64,000 nt of DNA. It comes from Prevotella sp. KH2C16. Its GTDB lineage: Bacteria; Bacteroidota; Bacteroidia; Bacteroidales; Bacteroidaceae. Within the stretch, counting starts at the first letter, position 1. The number at the start of each line of letters is the position of its first letter. Position numbers and translations under genes: made by a program. Where the stretch lies: positions 1 through 64,000 of the forward strand of contig NZ_FOOW01000013.1 in assembly GCF_900113305.1 (NCBI RefSeq). Direction: 5' to 3'. Shown here one piece after another: positions 60,755 to 64,000 of this stretch. The notes under the pieces are model-generated. The model was not told the origin of the DNA, ran no database searches, and was given only the letters and a program-made list of their open reading frames with translations.

Positions 60755-60858
60755 CTGCCCCTGCCCCCTCCCATAGAGGAACACCTCTCCCCGTTTCTCC
60801 CCCTCTCCCTTGGGGGAGGGTCGGGAAGGGGTGTTCTCCTTGGGGGGCAGGGTGAGGG
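60755..60858. repeat. CCCTCCCC/GGGGAGGG intergenic repeat block 6
   Basis: Between the element above and the histidine-kinase stop: CCCCCTCTCCCTTGGGGGAGGG and flanking GGTGTTCTCCTTGGGGG. It may act as the 3' hairpin of the two-component operon. Confidence 0.75.
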
Positions 60859-60863
60859 GGGTG

Positions 60864-62327
60864 CTAATTCCTGATGCGCAGCGTGAAGCGGAAGCAGAGC
60901 CCTCCGCCGGGATTGTTGCTTACGCTGATCTCGCCTCCGTGCACGAGGACGGCGTTCTTGACGATCGACAGTCCCAGCCCCGTGCCGCCCATCTTGCGGC
61001 TCCGCCCCTTGTCTATGCGGTAGAAGCGCTCGAAGAGTCGGTCGAGGTGTTGCTCGGCCACGCCCACGCCGTTGTCGCTGAAGCAGAAGGCGAAGGCATC
61101 GCCGGCGGCATTCCGGACTGCGGTGATGCGGACGGAGGTGCCCTCTCCGGCGTAGGCCAGGGCGTTGTCGGCAAGGTTGTGGAAGATGCTGTAGATGAGC
61201 GAGGCGTTGCCCCGTATGCGCAGGTCGGCGGGCAGGTCGGTGGTGAGGGTCATGTGCTTCTTCTCCAGTTCCGGCCCCATCTCGTTTGCGAGGGTATGAA
61301 TCTGTTCGGCGATGTCTACCTCGGTGAAGGGGATGTTGAGCAGGCCGTCGTCCATGCGGTTGAGGGTGGAGATGTCGTTGACGAGGTTTTCCAGCCTGAG
61401 GCATTGCTGATAGCTGTGCTTGATGAACCGGGTGCGGGTTTCGGGCGGCATGTCGGGTGATTCGAGCAGGGTTTCCAGATAGCCTGAGATGCTGGCTATG
61501 GGCGTCTTGAGCTCGTGGGCGATGTTCTGCGTGAGCTGCCGCTTCAGGATGTTCTGCTCGTTGCGGGTCTTCTGCAGCCGGATGTAGAGCCTCACGATGT
61601 GTTCCGAGATGTCGCCCAGCGCGTCGTCGGAGAACTTTGCCAGTTCTTCCAGTTCGAGGGGCTCGTTGCGGTCGGTCTTCTCTGCGAAGTTGCTGAGCTG
61701 TGCCACATTGTTGTTCACTCTGTGTATGAACCGGTACAGGAGAAACGCCACGAGAATCAGGGCGGCGAGGGAGATGCTCATGAAGAGGAAGTCGGCCGAG
61801 AGGTCTTTCCCCAGGTCCTGGTCGAAGGGCAGGGCGGTGCGGATCACGATGGAGTCGCGGGGATAGTAGGTGGCCGAGTAGAAGAACCGGCCGCTCACGG
61901 TGGCGCTGGCGCGGCTGATGTCGTATCCCTTGCCGTGGCTCAGGGCCTCTCGGACTTCCTTGCGGTCGGCGTGGTTGACGATTTGCCGCGGGTTGTTGCG
62001 CCAGCTGTCGTAGGCTACGGTGCCGTCCGGGCGGATGAGGGTGAGGCGCATGCCCTTCAGGGGGTGCGCCTTCATGTAGGCTGCCATCCTGCCGGCGTCG
62101 GCCAGCGAGGCTGTCAGCGGGTCGTCCTTCTCTTTCTCCTGCAACTGCAGTATCTCGTACATCCGGTCGTTGTAGTCCTGCAGGCGCGTGTTGATGTTCT
62201 CGATCTTGTTCTTGTTCATGCTCGACCGGTAGAGGAAGAAGAACGAGAAGATGACGAGCGCGAAGAGGGAGACGATGAGGATGAAGACGCGCAAGCCTAT
62301 GGAGCGACTTGTCATGATGCTATTCAT
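60864..62327 (-). CDS. Sensor histidine kinase, PhoR-like
   Basis: A 487-residue inner-membrane kinase. Two membrane helices (about 12-32 and 180-200) flank a periplasmic sensor of about 145 residues. The phospho-acceptor is His271 in NIAHELKTPIAS; the ATP domain has the N-box NLADNALAYA, DNGVG and GGTGLGLSIVKN. It overlaps the response-regulator gene by 8 bp. A divergent Pit phosphate transporter gene suggests that it senses phosphate status, as PhoR does; the signal is not proven. Confidence 0.9.
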   Translation of the reverse strand: MNSIMTSRSIGLRVFILIVSLFALVIFSFFFLYRSSMNKNKIENINTRLQDYNDRMYEILQLQEKEKDDPLTASLADAGRMAAYMKAHPLKGMRLTLIRPDGTVAYDSWRNNPRQIVNHADRKEVREALSHGKGYDISRASATVSGRFFYSATYYPRDSIVIRTALPFDQDLGKDLSADFLFMSISLAALILVAFLLYRFIHRVNNNVAQLSNFAEKTDRNEPLELEELAKFSDDALGDISEHIVRLYIRLQKTRNEQNILKRQLTQNIAHELKTPIASISGYLETLLESPDMPPETRTRFIKHSYQQCLRLENLVNDISTLNRMDDGLLNIPFTEVDIAEQIHTLANEMGPELEKKHMTLTTDLPADLRIRGNASLIYSIFHNLADNALAYAGEGTSVRITAVRNAAGDAFAFCFSDNGVGVAEQHLDRLFERFYRIDKGRSRKMGGTGLGLSIVKNAVLVHGGEISVSNNPGGGLCFRFTLRIRN

Positions 62328-63003
62328 CGAAGTAGTAGCCGAACCCGAGCCGGGTAACGATGTTCTTCCCGTAGGGGCCGAGCTTCTTGCGGATGCGGGT
62401 GATGTTCACATCGACGGTGCGGTCGACGACGAATACATCGCGCGGCCATATCCTGTTGATAAGCTCCTGTCGGCTGAAGAGGTGGCCGCGGTTTTCGAGG
62501 AGCACGCGCAGGAGCTCAAACTCCGTCTTCGTGAAGGGAATGGAGGTTCCGCCTACGCTGACGGTCTTCTTTTCAAGGTTCATCTCCAGGCCGTTGTAGC
62601 TGAGGAGGGCGTCCGGTTCCTCGGTCTTGCGGCAGGTGCGGTGGAGCACGGCCTTCACCCTCATCACGACCTCGCGGATGGAGAACGGCTTGGCGATGTA
62701 GTCGTCGGCTCCGAGGCTGAATCCCGTTATGGTGTCGTTCTCCGTGCTGCGCGCCGTGAGGAAGATGACGGGCGTGGCGGCGAGGGCGGGGTCCTGCTTG
62801 AGGCTCTTGGCCATGGCGAAGCCCGACATCTCGCCCATCATCACATCGAGTATCAACAGCTGGTATTGGCTCAGGTCGAGCGTCAGCGCTTCCTCCGCGC
62901 TGTTGGCGGTGTCCACCTGGAAGCCTTCGTTCTCCAGGTTGAATTTCAGGATCTCGCAGAGGTCCTGTTCGTCGTCTACGACTAAAATCTTAGGTCTCCT
63001 CAT
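62320..63003 (-). CDS. Response regulator, OmpR/PhoB family
   Basis: A 227-residue regulator. The receiver has Asp10-Asp11, phospho-acceptor Asp53 in LILDVMMGE, Thr83 and Lys105. The C-terminal winged helix (FTKTEFELLRVLLENRGHLF ... RTVDVNITRIRKKLG) binds tandem DNA repeats in this family. It is the partner of the downstream kinase. Its regulatory target is probably the 11-bp repeat array beside the divergent pit gene. Its own -7 box TAAATTTG is at 63027-63034. Confidence 0.92.
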   Translation of the reverse strand: MRRPKILVVDDEQDLCEILKFNLENEGFQVDTANSAEEALTLDLSQYQLLILDVMMGEMSGFAMAKSLKQDPALAATPVIFLTARSTENDTITGFSLGADDYIAKPFSIREVVMRVKAVLHRTCRKTEEPDALLSYNGLEMNLEKKTVSVGGTSIPFTKTEFELLRVLLENRGHLFSRQELINRIWPRDVFVVDRTVDVNITRIRKKLGPYGKNIVTRLGFGYYFDE

Positions 63004-63026
63004 TCACAAGTGTTTGATGTTGTCTG

Positions 63027-63034
63027 CAAATTTA
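63027..63034 (-). promoter_or_regulatory. -7 promoter box of the two-component operon
   Basis: TAAATTTG on the minus strand, 23 bp before the ATG at 63003. Confidence 0.55.
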
Positions 63035-63082
63035 GTTATTTTTTTCGCTTTCCACCCTCATGGGGGACGATTTTCTGAGAAT

Positions 63083-63126
63083 TGTAACAGAATTATAACA
63101 TCTGTGTAAATATGCTGTAACATCGG
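63083..63126 (+). promoter_or_regulatory. Candidate Pho box: four direct repeats at 11-bp spacing
   Basis: TGTAACA (63083), TATAACA (63094), TGTAAAT (63105) and TGTAACA (63116) start exactly 11 bp apart, with 4-bp spacers. This is the 7+4 geometry used by PhoB dimers. The array ends 5 bp upstream of the -7 box of pit, replacing the -33 element, as at activated pho promoters in other bacteria. Confidence 0.65.
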
Positions 63127-63131
63127 AAATG

Positions 63132-63139
63132 TACTTTTG
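63132..63139 (+). promoter_or_regulatory. pit -7 promoter box (TACTTTTG)
   Basis: TACTTTTG matches TAnnTTTG and lies 53 bp before the ATG at 63193, just downstream of the repeat array. Confidence 0.6.
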
Positions 63140-63192
63140 CCACCGAAAAGACAGCACGAAGTTTTCAACAAAAAAAGTTATATTAGGTTTTT

Positions 63193-64000
63193 ATGGAAAT
63201 TTTTTATGTAATTATCATTTGCTTCCTCGGGGCCCTGGCGCTGTTCGACCTGTGGGTCGGGGTGAGCAATGATGCCGTTAACTTCCTGAACTCGGCCATC
63301 GGCTCTAAGGTGGCGTCGTTCCGGGTCGTGTTACTGATAGCCGCGCTGGGCGTGTTCTTCGGCGCGGTTACGAGCAACGGGATGATGGATGTGGCCCGCC
63401 ACGGAGTGATGATTCCCTCGCAGTTCACCTTCGAGCAGGCCATCACGGTGTTCATGGCGGTGATGGTTACGGATGTGATCATCCTCGACATCTTCAACAA
63501 CATGGGCCTGCCCACCTCGACGACGGTGTCCATGGTGTTCGAGCTGATAGGCGGCACCTTCGCGCTGGCGTGGATCAAGATTGCAGGCGACCCGGAGCTG
63601 GAGTTCACCCAGCTGCTCAACACCGGCTCTGCGCTCAAGATGATCGCCGCCATCTTCTTTTCCGTGCTGGTGGCCTTCCTCCTGGGCACCATAGTCCAGT
63701 GGCTGGCGCGCCTGGCCTTCACCTTCAAGTACAAGGAGCACATGAAGTGGTGCATCGGCATCTTCGGGGGCCTGTCCATCACGGTGATGCTGTTCTTCAT
63801 CTTCTATCAGGGACTGAAGTCGGCCTCCTTCGTGTCGGCCGCCGACAGGGCCTGGGTGGACTCCCACTTCACGAGCCTCACCGCGGGAGTGTTCATCGTG
63901 AGCGTGCTGCTCTCGGAAGTGCTCTATCTCCTGCGGGTCAATGTGCTGAAGGTGGTCGTGCTGCTGGGCACCTTCTCGCTCGCGCTGGCCTTTGCCGGCA
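63193..64000 (+). CDS. Inorganic phosphate transporter, Pit family, 3'-truncated
   Basis: The first 269 codons of a polytopic carrier; the gene runs off the window. It begins MEIFYVIIICFLGALALFDL and contains the two inverted-repeat signatures of the PiT family, GVSNDAVNFLNSAIGSKV and NNMGLPTSTTVSMVFELIGG, so it should import phosphate with protons or sodium. An extra region of helices follows (LKMIAAIFFSVLVAFLLGTI), as in the long Bacteroidota type. Its position beside a PhoBR-like pair and repeat array fits phosphate-regulated expression. Confidence 0.9.
   Translation, partial: MEIFYVIIICFLGALALFDLWVGVSNDAVNFLNSAIGSKVASFRVVLLIAALGVFFGAVTSNGMMDVARHGVMIPSQFTFEQAITVFMAVMVTDVIILDIFNNMGLPTSTTVSMVFELIGGTFALAWIKIAGDPELEFTQLLNTGSALKMIAAIFFSVLVAFLLGTIVQWLARLAFTFKYKEHMKWCIGIFGGLSITVMLFFIFYQGLKSASFVSAADRAWVDSHFTSLTAGVFIVSVLLSEVLYLLRVNVLKVVVLLGTFSLALAFAG

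Overview
This is a 64 kb piece of a Bacteroidales chromosome, most likely a GC-rich member of the Prevotellaceae. Evidence: nearly every gene start is preceded by the Bacteroidota -7 box TAnnTTTG rather than a sigma-70 -35/-10 pair; Shine-Dalgarno sites are scarce; the gene set is typical (MurF-Alr fusion, Fkp, GSCFA protein, DUF4492-CydAB, BspA-like leucine-rich protein, PorT-type barrel, B12-dependent ribonucleotide reductase). No rRNA, tRNA, CRISPR array or complete insertion sequence was found.

Layout. 1-2.6 kb: AT-rich accessory DNA with a truncated membrane protein, two paralogous lipoproteins, an RHS-repeat remnant and another lipoprotein. 2.7-10.2 kb: DUF554 protein, stand-alone homocysteine methyltransferase domain, secreted sialidase-fold protein, HicAB toxin-antitoxin, BtuB-type TonB receptor, NlpC/P60-like hydrolase. 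10.2-24.9 kb: cyclophilin-like secreted protein, cysK facing epsC, LuxR-type response regulator, DASS carboxylate carrier, dnaA, amidase-MCE operon, folB, nrdJ, nitroreductase. 25-37.8 kb: small lipoproteins, crcB, hexuronate-type MFS carrier, murF-alr, and a yfhO-fkp-nudix-GSCFA run. 38-51.3 kb: mtnN-luxS, ROK kinase, outer-membrane barrel, typA, a membrane-anchored HTH protein, AT-rich lipoprotein genes, rpsO, the BspA-like operon, an ankyrin protein and its neighbour. 51.3-64 kb: DUF4492-cydA-cydB, TonB-C protein, ADP-ribose-pyrophosphatase-like Nudix, an unknown gene convergent with a CDC-like pore-forming protein, a PhoR/PhoB-like two-component pair and a divergent, truncated Pit phosphate transporter.

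How genes fit together. Sulfur amino acid and methyl metabolism is well represented (cysK, epsC, homocysteine methyltransferase, mtnN, luxS). A BtuB-like receptor and B12-dependent NrdJ suggest reliance on imported corrinoid. Fkp and YfhO point to fucosylated surface glycans. The phosphate pair and transporter share an intergenic region holding four TGTAACA-like repeats at exactly 11 bp spacing.

Most notable: (1) the gene at 58346-60175 reads as a cholesterol-dependent-cytolysin-like pore-forming protein with no signal peptide, a Ser/Gly/Arg/Pro-rich N-terminal tail and no undecapeptide; (2) three intergenic arrays of 17-bp palindromes repeat at exactly 22 bp; (3) two further families of intergenic repeats occur, one (AACGGCTAAAAGG-type) at five loci and one (CCCTCCCC..GGGGAGGG-type) filling almost every gap between 51.4 and 60.9 kb. 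All functional calls rest on reading motifs by eye; no database search was run.
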